Positions 41,787 through 51,369 of a stretch of 60,012 bases of DNA are shown here, piece after piece; within the stretch, counting starts at the first letter, position 1, and the number at the start of each line of letters is the position of its first letter. The notes beneath the pieces were generated by a model, which had not been told where the DNA came from, ran no database searches, and saw only the letters and a list, made by a program, of their open reading frames with translations. Both the position numbers and the translations under genes were made by a program. Source of the DNA: an uncultured Oscillospiraceae bacterium (GTDB taxonomy: Bacteria; Bacillota; Clostridia; Oscillospirales; Oscillospiraceae); assembly GCA_900759385.1 (NCBI GenBank), contig CAAEUZ010000117.1, forward strand, positions 1 to 60,012, written 5' to 3'.

Positions 41787-44700
41787 TTACACCTCAGGGG
41801 GCAAAATTGGACGTATTCTGACAAGTTCTACGCTCGCCGTGCCGCCGCAGCACAAAACTCTGTCGCGCATTACGCAGAGCGAGCGTGCCATGAAGTCCAG
41901 CCCGGCGAGCGTGTGCGCAAGGTGCGCCCGTGCGCAGTCGTCAAGCCAGGTGCCGTGAGCCGTTTCATCCGCGGCCTCGGCGGTGAACATCACGCTGAAG
42001 GTCCAGGGCCGGCTTATGCTCGGATATGGGTGCCGGTCGTCGTAGGGAGAGGGTATCCAATAGTTGAGCATCGCGCCGGAGCGCTCGCTCGCGTACAGCT
42101 CGTCTGTTCCGTTCCAGGAGTATTTCATAAACCGCTGCTCCAACTCGTCGTTGACTCCGCCAAAACCGGGCAGAAAATGCATGGCGCCATTTACATAACG
42201 CTTCCACGCTTCGGACAACAAACGGTTTGAGGCGAAACGCCCGTCGTCTACGTGGTAGTAGAACGCGCAGAGCAGCGCCCTTGGCAGCCAAAGTCCGCGG
42301 TAGCCCCCCGGGGCGTCAAACACGCCCTCAATCTCGTGGTGAGGCACACCGTGCAGGTCGATAAAGGCGTCCGGCAGGTACTTCTCGGCTATGTGCGTGA
42401 AGGCCAGCGCCTCGGTCGTGAGCGGCTCCGGGTCAAAGTAGGCGGGCATGAGATCGCCGCCGAGGCTGTTGGTGTAGCAGCACTGGTGCTGCCAGTTCGG
42501 GTGTACCTTCTGCAGTTCGTAATGGAGCGCTGCACCGTCGGCGTTTTCCATAGGCACGACCACGATGTTTACGTCCTTGTATATCTCACGGTACCGGGGA
42601 TTCGTCAGCAGCTCTTGCAGGAGGGCGAATGCGGCGTTCGTCGCCGAGACTTCATTCGCGTGGTGCCTGCCGTTTATGTATAGCGTGGGCAGGAGCGACA
42701 GGCGCTTTGTGCGGGAGACATATCCGTCCCTGGGCCACGCCGGCTCAACGGCCCAGACATTCCGCCCCTGCACGGTGGAAGCCGCGCGCCAAACGTTCAG
42801 CCCTGGCACATGCCGTAGCTGCGACACTATTCGCTCGCAGTCGTCGTAACCTATAAGCTGGTCAGGCATGAGGTCTATGTCGTGAATGTCGAGCGGCTCG
42901 GGAGTGGCTGCTTCGGGTATCTCGCAGGAGTATTCCCCTCCTGCACAGCGCAGGCTGAGTTTCCCGTACGGGGAGAGCAGCCCAGCAAGCTCAGTGAAGC
43001 CCTCGCCCGTCAGCTCAGTGAGGGCGTGCACTACCTCGACGCAGGACTCTGGGGCGTCCAGGTTGAACTGAAGCCATAGCTTGCCGCCTTCAAAGGTTAC
43101 ACGGGTGCACTGGGCGTGCACCGAGCGCTTCGGAGAGCTGGTTTCGTTCGCGTACCGGTCGTAGATGCGTATTGCAAAGCGCGGCGCGCCGTCGCGCGTG
43201 GTTATGAGCGGCAGCACCAGCCCCGGACAGGACAGGTCGTGCCCGGTGGCGCGCCCGGCCCGCATCAGACACATTTTCGCTGTCTGATTGAGACTGTCCT
43301 CCAGCGTTTCACCGCTGGATATGTGGTCGCAGCGTGTACTCAGTTCGCGCTCCACACCGCCCAAAGCGGCCTCTATCTCCGCCCGATGCCAAAAAGGCGC
43401 CGCGCCGGAGCGCGTTCTCCCGAGCAGCATGGGTAGAAGTTTGTCCTGGAATATATCCCAGAGCGTTTCGGCGTCTGTTTGCACCCTCTCGTCGAGCACC
43501 GCCTTGCCGTTTATCTCTACGCGTACGAAGCCGGTAGGCACGAGGGCGGTACCTGTCTCGGGTAGCGCATCCAGCGCGCGCCGCGCGTGTGAGCGGACAG
43601 AATACGCGTCCGCAAGCACCTGGTTTCCCAGCGCGTCGAACGCCACCGCCTCGTAGGAGTGAGGCAGAGCGGTTGCGCCCTCAAATGTGACTGCCTCGCG
43701 TCCAATGCCCATAACTGCGGCAGCGAGCTCGTCGGCGGGATACATCTCGCGCAGGCGCCGCGGAGGTTTCTCCGGCACGGGCACAAGTTCCAGACCATCC
43801 TCGTTGTATATGACGCCAGAGACGCCGGACGCATCGAAGCGCACTAGCACGCGCGCCGCGCCCGCGTCCCTCGCGCGCGGGGCGAAGCTCTCCTCAAGCC
43901 AGCTCTGCCCCTGCTTGTAGGCGCAGATTATCTTGGCGTCGCAGCGCGCTCCCGTTGATTCCACGAGATAGGTAAACTTCTTTTCAATTCCACGGCGCAC
44001 TTCCGCGCTCTGCCATAGCGCGCCGGTCAGCTCAACGCTGTCACCGGGGCAGATAAGCTCCAGTGCACGATTCAGCAGTGTCGCTGCGCGCTCTGTCTCA
44101 CCCTCCGGTGCATACTCGTGGCTGAATGACAGCATAGGCTCGTTCATGGCGTGCAGCTCGCAGCTCGGAAAGCGCACGCGAAAGTGCTCTATATCTGCCG
44201 CAGCGCTCACGACGGCGCACTCAGGCTTGTCAGCGGCTATGTACGCCGCCTCGCCGTCCGGGTTTTTACCGCCGACAGCAGCGGCTATGTGACACGTTGT
44301 GTCCGCAAGGTCGTACGCGCCTACGGGGATGGAAAACTTCAACGCGAACTCACGCATGAACTCGGCGAGAGCCTCTCCAGCGCCGTCTATGACTACACGG
44401 TGCCTGTCGCAGCAGCGCTCAAGCCGCAACTCCGGGGACACGTCATGCCCGGTGAACACGACCAGGTCGCCCTCGTCGGTGCCCGATACCAGCGGGTAGT
44501 CAATGCGCGTCAGCTCGCAGCCGAAGCGCATTGCAAGGCAACACGCGGCCTCGCAGATCGAACTATCAAGGCCGTTCGGGAAGTAGAAGCGCAGGTTGAA
44601 ATGGTCGGGCAGGTCGTCTCCATCCCTGTCGGAGAGCGACCATCCGGTGAGGAACAGGCGTTCCAGCCCTCCCTCGGGAGGATCCGGTGGCGGGACTATA

Positions 44701-45011
44701 CGGTTGTCCGTGGCGCTGACGTAGCCGTCAGGCGGGTCCGAGGCGCGCTTCGGGCGTATGTGGCAACGCTTGTAGGCGTCCAGCCAGGCGCGGGCGGCGT
44801 CCTCTCCCGGGGGAGCGGGGACTATGCCGACGCCCGGAGCATACCCAGCGGCGCAGAGATACTTCATGCCTGGCAAGGCCTCGCCCGGCGAGCGTATCAC
44901 CGGCGGGACGCCTACGCCCATGGAGCAGAAACCGGCGAGCTGCGCGAGTTCAACCGAAAAACGCAGTTCCCTCTCCGATGCCTCGGGGGGAATATACACT
45001 CCGTAACCCAT
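41787..45011 (-). CDS. M14 zinc carboxypeptidase with large unknown N-terminal region
   Basis: A 1,074-residue protein. The C-terminal third is an M14 carboxypeptidase: the zinc pair HxxE is in GRHHANEVSATN (about 783), and the third-ligand region is DLHGVPHHEIEGVF (about 885). The first 700 residues match nothing recognised and contain several alpha/beta segments (for example GTDEGDLVVFTGHD). M14 enzymes are usually 300-500 residues, so this is an unusual fusion or a specialised subfamily. No signal peptide is seen, so it should act in the cytoplasm on imported peptides. It starts two bases after the dppF stop. Confidence 0.85.
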   Translation of the reverse strand: MGYGVYIPPEASERELRFSVELAQLAGFCSMGVGVPPVIRSPGEALPGMKYLCAAGYAPGVGIVPAPPGEDAARAWLDAYKRCHIRPKRASDPPDGYVSATDNRIVPPPDPPEGGLERLFLTGWSLSDRDGDDLPDHFNLRFYFPNGLDSSICEAACCLAMRFGCELTRIDYPLVSGTDEGDLVVFTGHDVSPELRLERCCDRHRVVIDGAGEALAEFMREFALKFSIPVGAYDLADTTCHIAAAVGGKNPDGEAAYIAADKPECAVVSAAADIEHFRVRFPSCELHAMNEPMLSFSHEYAPEGETERAATLLNRALELICPGDSVELTGALWQSAEVRRGIEKKFTYLVESTGARCDAKIICAYKQGQSWLEESFAPRARDAGAARVLVRFDASGVSGVIYNEDGLELVPVPEKPPRRLREMYPADELAAAVMGIGREAVTFEGATALPHSYEAVAFDALGNQVLADAYSVRSHARRALDALPETGTALVPTGFVRVEINGKAVLDERVQTDAETLWDIFQDKLLPMLLGRTRSGAAPFWHRAEIEAALGGVERELSTRCDHISSGETLEDSLNQTAKMCLMRAGRATGHDLSCPGLVLPLITTRDGAPRFAIRIYDRYANETSSPKRSVHAQCTRVTFEGGKLWLQFNLDAPESCVEVVHALTELTGEGFTELAGLLSPYGKLSLRCAGGEYSCEIPEAATPEPLDIHDIDLMPDQLIGYDDCERIVSQLRHVPGLNVWRAASTVQGRNVWAVEPAWPRDGYVSRTKRLSLLPTLYINGRHHANEVSATNAAFALLQELLTNPRYREIYKDVNIVVVPMENADGAALHYELQKVHPNWQHQCCYTNSLGGDLMPAYFDPEPLTTEALAFTHIAEKYLPDAFIDLHGVPHHEIEGVFDAPGGYRGLWLPRALLCAFYYHVDDGRFASNRLLSEAWKRYVNGAMHFLPGFGGVNDELEQRFMKYSWNGTDELYASERSGAMLNYWIPSPYDDRHPYPSISRPWTFSVMFTAEAADETAHGTWLDDCARAHLAHTLAGLDFMARSLCVMRDRVLCCGGTASVELVRIRPILPPEV

Positions 45012-45012
45012 A

Positions 45013-45975
45013 TCAGCCCGCCGCGCAGAGCTTACAGCTCACGAAATGTCCCGGCTCTACCTCTATCTCCTCGGGGTCGGACTCCGTGCACGCGGCGGCG
45101 CACTGACTGCACCTGGGCGCGAAGCGGCAGCCCGGCTTCGGGTTGATGGAGGTCACAATCTCGCCGGTAAGCAGCTCTATCTTCCTTCCGCGCGCCGCAA
45201 GCGTCGGCTCGGGCAGCGCGGAGAGCAGCGCGCGGGTGTAGGGGTGGCAGGGGTTTTCAAATATCCGGTCGGTCGGGCCGTACTCCACGCACTTGCCAAG
45301 GTAGGTGACCATGATGTTCGTGCTGATGTGCTTTACTACGGAGAGGTCGTGCGTCACGAACATATATGTGAGCCCAAGCTGCTCCTGCAAATCCATGAGC
45401 AGGTTTAGAATCTGCGCCTGTATGGACACGTCCAGCGCGCTGACAGGCTCGTCGCAGACTATGAACTCCGGCTCCACGGCGAGCGCCCTGGCTATGCCTA
45501 TGCGCTGGCGGCGGCCTCCGTCCAGCTCGTGCGGGTACGAGTTTGCAACGCGCTTTGAAAGGCCCACTATGTCCATAAGCTCCTCTACACGTTTGTAGCG
45601 CGCGTGCTTGTCCCCGTACAGGTGGTTTACCTGCATGGGGTCGGCTATGAGGTCGGCGACGCACATACGCGGGTTGAGGCTCGAATACGGGTCCTGGAAT
45701 ATCATGCTCATGCGTTTGCGGTCCGGGTCGTGCTTTTTCATCTTGGATAGCTCGCGGCCCTTAAAGAGCACTTTTCCGCTCGTCGGTTCGTGCAGGCCGA
45801 TGACGGTGCGTCCGAGCGTGCTCTTGCCGCAGCCGCTCTCGCCGACGACGCCCAGCGTCTCGCCGCGCATGATTTTCAGGTTTATGCCGTCTACGGCGTG
45901 AAGGTAGCCGCCGCGCGTCTTGTAATACTTTTTCAGTTCAACTGTCTCCACAACGGGGACGGGAGCTTCATTCAT
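45013..45975 (-). CDS. dppF: Oligopeptide/dipeptide ABC transporter ATP-binding protein DppF
   Basis: A 320-residue ATPase, the second of the pair powering peptide import. Walker A is GESGCGKST, the Q-loop is IFQDPYSSLNP, and Walker B is FIVCDEPVSALD. The signature reads LDGGRRQRI, with Asp where LSGGQ is usual, a variant seen in some Dpp/Opp proteins. The C-terminal oligopeptide domain has the cysteine motif CRFAPRCSQC. The ATG at 45975 is chosen because GGAGGAG stands upstream; a TTG start 15 bases earlier is possible. It overlaps dppD by eight bases. Confidence 0.95.
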   Translation of the reverse strand: MNEAPVPVVETVELKKYYKTRGGYLHAVDGINLKIMRGETLGVVGESGCGKSTLGRTVIGLHEPTSGKVLFKGRELSKMKKHDPDRKRMSMIFQDPYSSLNPRMCVADLIADPMQVNHLYGDKHARYKRVEELMDIVGLSKRVANSYPHELDGGRRQRIGIARALAVEPEFIVCDEPVSALDVSIQAQILNLLMDLQEQLGLTYMFVTHDLSVVKHISTNIMVTYLGKCVEYGPTDRIFENPCHPYTRALLSALPEPTLAARGRKIELLTGEIVTSINPKPGCRFAPRCSQCAAACTESDPEEIEVEPGHFVSCKLCAAG

Positions 45976-47005
45976 GCTTTTCTCCTCCAAAGAGATGACA
46001 CTTTATCCTGTGTCCGTCCTCTACGTACTCCTCCGGCTCACGTTCGCGGCACGCTTCCGTGCAGTGCGGGCACCTGGGCGAGAACTTGCATCCCTGGGGC
46101 AGGTCGGTGGGGTCGGGCATAAGCCCGTCTATCGGGGACAGGCGGCGCGCCTTGCTCGCAATATTAGGTATGGCCCCGAACAGCCCCACGGTGTAGGGGT
46201 GGTGCTTGCCCTCGGAGTAAATCTGCTCCACGCTGCCGTACTCGATTATCTCGCCGGCGTACATAATCGCCACGTCGTCGCAGGTGCGCACCACCACGCC
46301 GAGGTCGTGGGATATCATTATCATGCTCATGCCCAGTTTCTGCTTCAGCTCGTCTATAAGCGCGAGCACCTGCGCCTGGATGGTGACGTCCAGCGCCGTA
46401 GTAGGCTCGTCGGCTATGAGTATGTCCGGTTTGCACGCCAGGGCTATCGCTATGACGACGCGCTGCTTCATGCCGCCGGAGAACTGGAGCGGATACTCCT
46501 TCTTGCGCGAGGCGGGTATGCCGACCATCTCCAGGGCGTTGTCCACGCGCTCGTCCATCTGCTGCTTTGTCAGGCCCTCGCTGTCGTGGTTTTTCACGGC
46601 CTCCAGAATCTGGTCGCCCACCGACATAATGGGGTTCAGGGCGGTCATGGGGTCCTGGAATATCATAGAGACTATCTCGCCGCGCAGAAGCCGCATCTGC
46701 CCCTCCGGTATGTCGCGCACCTCTTTGCCGTAAATCTTCACGCTGCCGTTCGGGACGGCGCTTATCCTGTCGGGCAGAAGTCGCATTATCGCCAGGGCCG
46801 TGCTGGTTTTTCCCGCGCCCGTCTCGCCGACGAGGCCGATTGTCCTGCCGCGCTCCAGCGCGAAGCTCACGTGGTTCACGGCGTGCACGACGCTGCCGCC
46901 GGAGTGGTACTCTACGGAGAGGTCCTCCACCTCCAGCACCGGGCAGTCGCGGCGGGATGTGTCGAGTACGTCCGCCACTTTTTCGTTGTTCTTATTCTTC
47001 TTCAT
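45968..47005 (-). CDS. dppD: Oligopeptide/dipeptide ABC transporter ATP-binding protein DppD
   Basis: A 345-residue ATPase of a peptide importer. It has Walker A GETGAGKTST, a Q-loop IFQDPMTALNP, a canonical signature FSGGMKQRV, Walker B ILIADEPTTALD and the Dpp-type C-terminal cysteine motif CKFSPRCPHC. It pairs with DppF beneath the DppB/DppC channel. GAGGTG precedes the ATG, and the gene begins nine bases after dppC. Confidence 0.95.
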   Translation of the reverse strand: MKKNKNNEKVADVLDTSRRDCPVLEVEDLSVEYHSGGSVVHAVNHVSFALERGRTIGLVGETGAGKTSTALAIMRLLPDRISAVPNGSVKIYGKEVRDIPEGQMRLLRGEIVSMIFQDPMTALNPIMSVGDQILEAVKNHDSEGLTKQQMDERVDNALEMVGIPASRKKEYPLQFSGGMKQRVVIAIALACKPDILIADEPTTALDVTIQAQVLALIDELKQKLGMSMIMISHDLGVVVRTCDDVAIMYAGEIIEYGSVEQIYSEGKHHPYTVGLFGAIPNIASKARRLSPIDGLMPDPTDLPQGCKFSPRCPHCTEACREREPEEYVEDGHRIKCHLFGGEKHE

Positions 47006-47014
47006 ATACGCACC

Positions 47015-47890
47015 TCAGTCCTTCAGCCGCGGGTCGAGCGCGTCGCGCAGGCCGTCGCCCATAAGGTTGATGCTCATGGCGGTGAGCACTATGGCAAAGC
47101 CCGGTATGAGCGTAAACCACGGCGCATTGCGCATATATGCGCGCGACGAGGAGATGATGGCGCCCCACTCCGGGGTGGGCTGCTGCACGCCGAAGCCCAT
47201 GAAGGAGTAGCTAGCCGCCGCGAGTATCGTGCCCGATACGCTGCCGGCAAACATGATTATTATGGGGCCCATGGCGTTGGGCAGGACGTGCTTCATAATT
47301 ATGCGGAAGTTGCCCGTGCCGTAGCTGCGCGCGCACTGCACGTAGTCCGTGTCCGACAGGCTGAGCACCGTAGCCCGCACGAACCGTGCGTAGCCCGGCA
47401 CGCCGCTTATCATCAGCGCCCAGAGCAGGTTTTCCACGCTCTGTCCCAGCGCCATGACCAGCACGAGTATGAGCAGCATACCCGGTATGCTGGCAATAAC
47501 GTCGAACAGGCGCATTACAACGTTGTCCAGCCAGCCGCCGAAATAGCCGCAGGCGGCTCCGATGAACGCGCCGACGGCGAGCGAAAGCGTTGTCGCCACT
47601 ATGCCAATCACGAGCGAGTATCGGCTGCCGTGAATCACTCGTGCAAAGAGGTCGCGGCCCACGTTGTCCGTGCCGAAGATGTGTTCGGCGCTCGGCGGCT
47701 GGAGCCAGTCGGAGCTGACATCCAAGGCCTTGTCGTAGGGCACTATTACGTCGGCAAAAACGGCTACGAGAAGGATTAGTATAAGCAGCACCAGCCCTAT
47801 CATCGCCGGGCGGTTTTTGCGGAACAGTCGCCAGATTTCCCTCCAGCGGCTGCGCTTTATGCCGGCGCCGTCAATATTTTTTCTGCTCAT
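47015..47890 (-). CDS. dppC: Peptide ABC transporter permease DppC
   Basis: A 291-residue permease of the DppC/OppC type. The N-terminal cytoplasmic segment (FRKNRPAMIG) leads into about six membrane helices. The usual GTDNVGRDLFARVIHG motif after helix 1 and the EAA loop (VRATVLSLSDTDYVQCARSYG) that docks on the ATPases are present. It forms the membrane channel with DppB. AAGGAGG lies before the ATG. Confidence 0.95.
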   Translation of the reverse strand: MSRKNIDGAGIKRSRWREIWRLFRKNRPAMIGLVLLILILLVAVFADVIVPYDKALDVSSDWLQPPSAEHIFGTDNVGRDLFARVIHGSRYSLVIGIVATTLSLAVGAFIGAACGYFGGWLDNVVMRLFDVIASIPGMLLILVLVMALGQSVENLLWALMISGVPGYARFVRATVLSLSDTDYVQCARSYGTGNFRIIMKHVLPNAMGPIIIMFAGSVSGTILAAASYSFMGFGVQQPTPEWGAIISSSRAYMRNAPWFTLIPGFAIVLTAMSINLMGDGLRDALDPRLKD

Positions 47891-47905
47891 TTATGTCGCG
47901 CCTCC

Positions 47906-48835
47906 TTACTTTACAAGTTTGGCCTTCACGCGCGGGTCGGCGAGGGCGCTCAGCAAATCGAGCAGCACGACGAGCACGGAGAATATCGCCGCGAGGAAAA
48001 TTGTGCAGGCCATGACGACCGGCACGTCCTTGGCGTTAACGGCGTTTATAATCACGGTACCCAGGCCGGGCATACCGAAGATGCTCTCTGCGATAACGGT
48101 TCCGCCCAGCAGATAGCCGAAGTTTATGCCAATCTGGTTGAGGATGGGCAGCATGGCGTTCATAAAGGCGTGGCGCCAGATTACCGTCTCGTTCGAGCAG
48201 CCCTTTGCCCGCGCCGTGCGCACATAGTCCTGGCGTATGGCTTCGAGCATCGTTGTGCGCGTCAGGCGCTGCAGGCTTGAAGCGGAGAGTATCGCCGCGC
48301 AGCCCACGGGCATTATGTAGCTGGTCCAGCCGTCCACGCCGCTCGGCGGGAGCCATCCGAGATAGAGGCTGAACACCAGCATGGCTATCATGTACACCCA
48401 GAAGCCCGGGAAGGCCGCAAGCGCTATGCTTATCACGCGGATGATGTTGTCGCCGATGGAGTACTGCTTCACGGCGGAGAATACGCCCAGCCCTATGCCT
48501 ATGACCGAGTAGCCCAGGGTCTGGAGCACGGCAAGCTTCAGCGTGTACGGGAAGTTCAGCATTATCTTGTGCATAACCAGCGTGCCGTCCTGATAGGAAG
48601 TGCCGAAGTTGAAGGTCACAACGTCGACGAGGTAGTTCCACAGCCGCTGGAAGAACGGGAGCGTGTAGCCGAGCTGCTCGTTGAGCAGGTCAACCTGCGC
48701 CTGGGACGCCATCGGGCCTAGCATTCGCCGCCCCGGGTTGCCGGGTATGGCGTTTATTATGCAGAACACTATGACCGTCACGCCGAGGACAATGGGTATG
48801 ACGAGCAGCAGACGTTTTATAATGTATCTTGTCAT
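47906..48835 (-). CDS. dppB: Peptide ABC transporter permease DppB
   Basis: A 309-residue permease of the DppB/OppB type. It begins RYIIKRLLLVIPIVLGVTV, typical of the family, has about six membrane helices, and has an EAA loop ending VRTARAKG. AAGGAG stands eight bases before the ATG. The gene is separated from dppA by an intercistronic hairpin, which would lower its expression relative to the binding protein. Confidence 0.95.
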   Translation of the reverse strand: MTRYIIKRLLLVIPIVLGVTVIVFCIINAIPGNPGRRMLGPMASQAQVDLLNEQLGYTLPFFQRLWNYLVDVVTFNFGTSYQDGTLVMHKIMLNFPYTLKLAVLQTLGYSVIGIGLGVFSAVKQYSIGDNIIRVISIALAAFPGFWVYMIAMLVFSLYLGWLPPSGVDGWTSYIMPVGCAAILSASSLQRLTRTTMLEAIRQDYVRTARAKGCSNETVIWRHAFMNAMLPILNQIGINFGYLLGGTVIAESIFGMPGLGTVIINAVNAKDVPVVMACTIFLAAIFSVLVVLLDLLSALADPRVKAKLVK

Positions 48836-48850
48836 ATACCTGTCTCCTTA

Positions 48851-48887
48851 AAAAGCGCGGCACAAACAGTGATTCTGTTTGTGCCGC
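48851..48887 (-). terminator. Intercistronic hairpin between dppA and dppB
   Basis: On the minus strand GCGGCACAAACAG pairs with CTGTTTGTGCCGC across five bases and is followed by GCTTTTT. It probably terminates part of the transcripts, giving more binding protein than transporter. Confidence 0.8.
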
Positions 48888-48903
48888 TTTCTTTGCCTTA
48901 TTG

Positions 48904-50418
48904 TTACCTCACGCGGATGAGGTCGATGCCGTTATAGGTGGGCGGCATATCAAACTTGCTGTTGTAGGCAATGTACTGCGCCCTTACGCCGAGGTTAAAG
49001 TTGGTGCACTCGCCGACAACTATGTTCAGCGCCTCAGCCAGCAGCTCGTTTGTCTTTGCATCGTCGTCAGTCGTCATCATCTCGGAGATAATCTCGTCTA
49101 CGCGCTCGTTACTGAAGCGGTTGAAGTTGTAGGGCTGGCCCGAGCCGTAGTAGTTGTTAAGGTTCTCCGCCGCGCTCATGCCGCCGGAACCGGTGGTGAT
49201 GGCGAGTGAGAAACTGCCCTCCATAAACTTCTGCACCGCAGCGTTGGTCTCGTATTGGGTTATCGTGGCGTTTATCCCCACGTCAGCCAGGTACTGAGCC
49301 ACCATCTCGGCCGAACCGTTGGTGTTTCCGCCGACTATCTCGCCCACGTCGATGGGCGTCGGCAGGCCGGTCTCTGCGATAAGCTCGCGGGCCTTGTCCG
49401 GGTCGTAGGTGTAGCCCTTAACGCCCTCGGGTATGTCGCGCTCGGGAGTTGCAAAGACTATCGTGGAGTCCTTGGAGGAGACGAAGCCGCTGCAGGTCGC
49501 GTTGCGGATTGCGTCATAGTCTATTGCGTAGGAAATGGCCTCGCGGATGAGCGGGTTATTCAGCGGCTCCACGTTGGGGTTGAGCAGGAGCTGGTTGGGC
49601 ACGACGGAGATGCACTCCTTGGTGGAGATGTTCTTGTCGTTCTGTATGAGCAGCATATTGTTGCCGGACACGCTGTAGGTGTCTATTGTCCCGCTCTGAA
49701 GCGCGATTATTGCTGTGCTCTGGTCGGGGATAGCCCTGACGTTGACTGTCTCAATAGTGGGCTTTTCGGCGCCCCACCACTCGTCCTTGAGCTTGAGGGT
49801 GTAATTGCCGGTGGCCTCGTCTAGGCTCTCCAGGGTGTACGGGCCGCTGCCCACGGGGTTCATCATGTAGCTCTCGGGGTCGGCGTCGTAGAGGTCGACG
49901 TTGTAAATGGCTATCATGTACCAGCAGTTGGGCACGCTCGCCCAGGGATAGGCCAGGCGGAAAGCTACGGTGCTCTCGTCGCGCACTTCAATGCTGTCTA
50001 TCATGGCGACATAGCTCATGGTGTAGGGGTTATCCATGTTCCGCTCGAAGCAGGTCTTGACGTGCTCGGCGGTGACCTTGTCGCCGTTGGAGTACACGGC
50101 GTTCGGGTTCAGGTGGAACACCCATACCATGCCGTCCTCTTCCGTCTCCCAGCTCTCGGCGAGGTTCGGACGGAGCTGGAGCTGGAGGTCGTCGGTGGAT
50201 ATAACGTCAATCAGAGTACTGTACACGTTGGAAAACAGCGTGGACTGCGTGCTTATGTACCAGTTAGCGGGGTCATAGTCGGGTATGACCATGGTTTCGC
50301 CGATGGTTATGGAAGTGTTGCCCCCGGCTGCGGCGGAGGTCTCCGGTGCGGGTTCAGTCCCGCAGGCAGCGAGTGCAAGCATACATACTGCCAGGATGAG
50401 GGCTGCGGCTCTCTTCAT
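48904..50418 (-). CDS. dppA: Peptide ABC transporter substrate-binding lipoprotein DppA
   Basis: A 504-residue extracellular binding protein (SBP family 5). A lipobox (LAACG) follows a typical signal peptide, so it is lipid-anchored outside the membrane. SBP_bac_5 features include ANWYISTQSTLFSNVYSTL, LAESWETEEDGMVWVFHL and NPLIREAISYAIDYDAI (stated as separate blocks). It decides which peptides enter. The ATG at 50418 is chosen for its GGAGAG site and for the correct signal peptide; the frame extends upstream into the promoter. It is the first gene of the ten-gene operon, under a promoter with the shared palindrome. Confidence 0.95.
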   Translation of the reverse strand: MKRAAALILAVCMLALAACGTEPAPETSAAAGGNTSITIGETMVIPDYDPANWYISTQSTLFSNVYSTLIDVISTDDLQLQLRPNLAESWETEEDGMVWVFHLNPNAVYSNGDKVTAEHVKTCFERNMDNPYTMSYVAMIDSIEVRDESTVAFRLAYPWASVPNCWYMIAIYNVDLYDADPESYMMNPVGSGPYTLESLDEATGNYTLKLKDEWWGAEKPTIETVNVRAIPDQSTAIIALQSGTIDTYSVSGNNMLLIQNDKNISTKECISVVPNQLLLNPNVEPLNNPLIREAISYAIDYDAIRNATCSGFVSSKDSTIVFATPERDIPEGVKGYTYDPDKARELIAETGLPTPIDVGEIVGGNTNGSAEMVAQYLADVGINATITQYETNAAVQKFMEGSFSLAITTGSGGMSAAENLNNYYGSGQPYNFNRFSNERVDEIISEMMTTDDDAKTNELLAEALNIVVGECTNFNLGVRAQYIAYNSKFDMPPTYNGIDLIRVR

Positions 50419-50448
50419 TTTCAACTCTCCATTCCAAGAAGTATTTCC

Positions 50449-50462
50449 GCTACCATGGTAGC
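50449..50462. promoter_or_regulatory. Palindromic operator in the dppA promoter
   Basis: GCTACCATGGTAGC is a perfect 14-bp palindrome lying just downstream of the -10 box, around the expected transcription start, a typical repressor position. Its core TACCATGGTA recurs at the amidohydrolase promoter. Confidence 0.75.
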
Positions 50463-50473
50463 GTGTTTTGTAA

Positions 50474-50502
50474 ATTTTATACCTTTCGACCTGATTTGTC
50501 AA
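50474..50502 (-). promoter_or_regulatory. Promoter of the dpp-peptidase operon
   Basis: On the minus strand TTGACA (50497-50502) and TAAAAT (50474-50479) are spaced by 17 bases, a near-consensus promoter that should be strong unless repressed. Confidence 0.8.
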
Positions 50503-50557
50503 TACGAATTTACATCAGCACCGATTTGCGGTTTTAGCGCGCTAAAACAAACCTTGA

Positions 50558-50586
50558 AAAAAAGACGCCCGCAAGGCGTCTTTTTC
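50558..50586. terminator. Bidirectional terminator between gntR and the dppA promoter
   Basis: AAAAAGACGCC pairs with GGCGTCTTTTT, with A- and T-runs on both sides. It ends the amidohydrolase-MATE-gntR transcript and isolates the dppA promoter. Confidence 0.85.
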
Positions 50587-50594
50587 CGTATTTC

Positions 50595-51296
50595 TCAATT
50601 TATCGGGTCCGGCACGGCGGCGCCCAGGTTCACTTTGTCCCTGTCCACCGTGGGATAAATGTCGGATATCAGCAGGCGCATCGCGTCCTCGCTTCGGTTC
50701 TCTATGAGCGCCTGTACGATGGCCTTGTGGCGTTCCGTCTCGTTCGGGTCGCCGTGCAGCGGCATGAAGTTTTCGCGCTTGTCCGGGAAGCTCTCGCCCA
50801 GGTAAGGCACCCCGCGGTAAGTGGGGCTGCTCTCCCCGCGTATCATCAGGCTGTAGAGCCGCTCTATGAGGTTCACAAGCGTATCGTTGCGCGAGAGTTT
50901 AGCCAGCTCGTAGTGGAAGGTCATGTTGGAGAAATAGGCAATCTCAGGGTCGTCTATATCGCGCTCCAGAAGCTGCATCAGGCTGTGGAACTCCTCCAGG
51001 TACGCCGTGTGTATCGTCAGGCGCAGCGCGGCGGTTTCGAGCGAGTAGAGGCAGTAGCGCATCTCGCTCATCTCCCGCTCGGTCGGCAGGCGCACGATAT
51101 AGCCCTTGCTGGGATACTTGTTCAGAAATCCCTCGCTCACGAGCCTGCCCGCGGCCTCGCGGGCAGGGGTGCGGCTGCAATTGTAGCGGTCAGCAAGCAT
51201 CTGCTCGCTGAAAAGCTCGCTGCTCGGCAGCCTGCACATCATCAGGTCGCGTTTTATCTGGCGGTAAATCCGCTCCGTCAAATCTTTGCCCTTCAT
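50595..51296 (-). CDS. GntR-family (FCD-type) transcriptional regulator
   Basis: A 233-residue regulator. The winged helix-turn-helix (about residues 5-70) has LTERIYRQIKRDLMMCRL and MLADRYNCSRTPAREAAGRL. The C-terminal all-helical FCD domain (about 80-220) has possible metal ligands in FHYELA and HKAIVQAL and would bind a small acid or peptide-derived ligand. The ATG at 51296 follows GGGAGG. The gene lies between the two transcripts that carry the same palindrome and is probably their repressor, and so controls its own transcript too (inference). Confidence 0.9.
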   Translation of the reverse strand: MKGKDLTERIYRQIKRDLMMCRLPSSELFSEQMLADRYNCSRTPAREAAGRLVSEGFLNKYPSKGYIVRLPTEREMSEMRYCLYSLETAALRLTIHTAYLEEFHSLMQLLERDIDDPEIAYFSNMTFHYELAKLSRNDTLVNLIERLYSLMIRGESSPTYRGVPYLGESFPDKRENFMPLHGDPNETERHKAIVQALIENRSEDAMRLLISDIYPTVDRDKVNLGAAVPDPIN

Positions 51297-51369
51297 AGTA
51301 CCTCCCAAGGTCAAAGCTGTACTTTCTGCAAATATTATAGCGGAAATGATTCTCAGGCGCAAGGGCGTG

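Noticed and set aside
45974..47779. 601-codon plus-strand frame opposite dppD/dppC
   Set aside because: Crosses two clear transporter genes in antisense. The product is His/Ala/Arg-rich with no domain.
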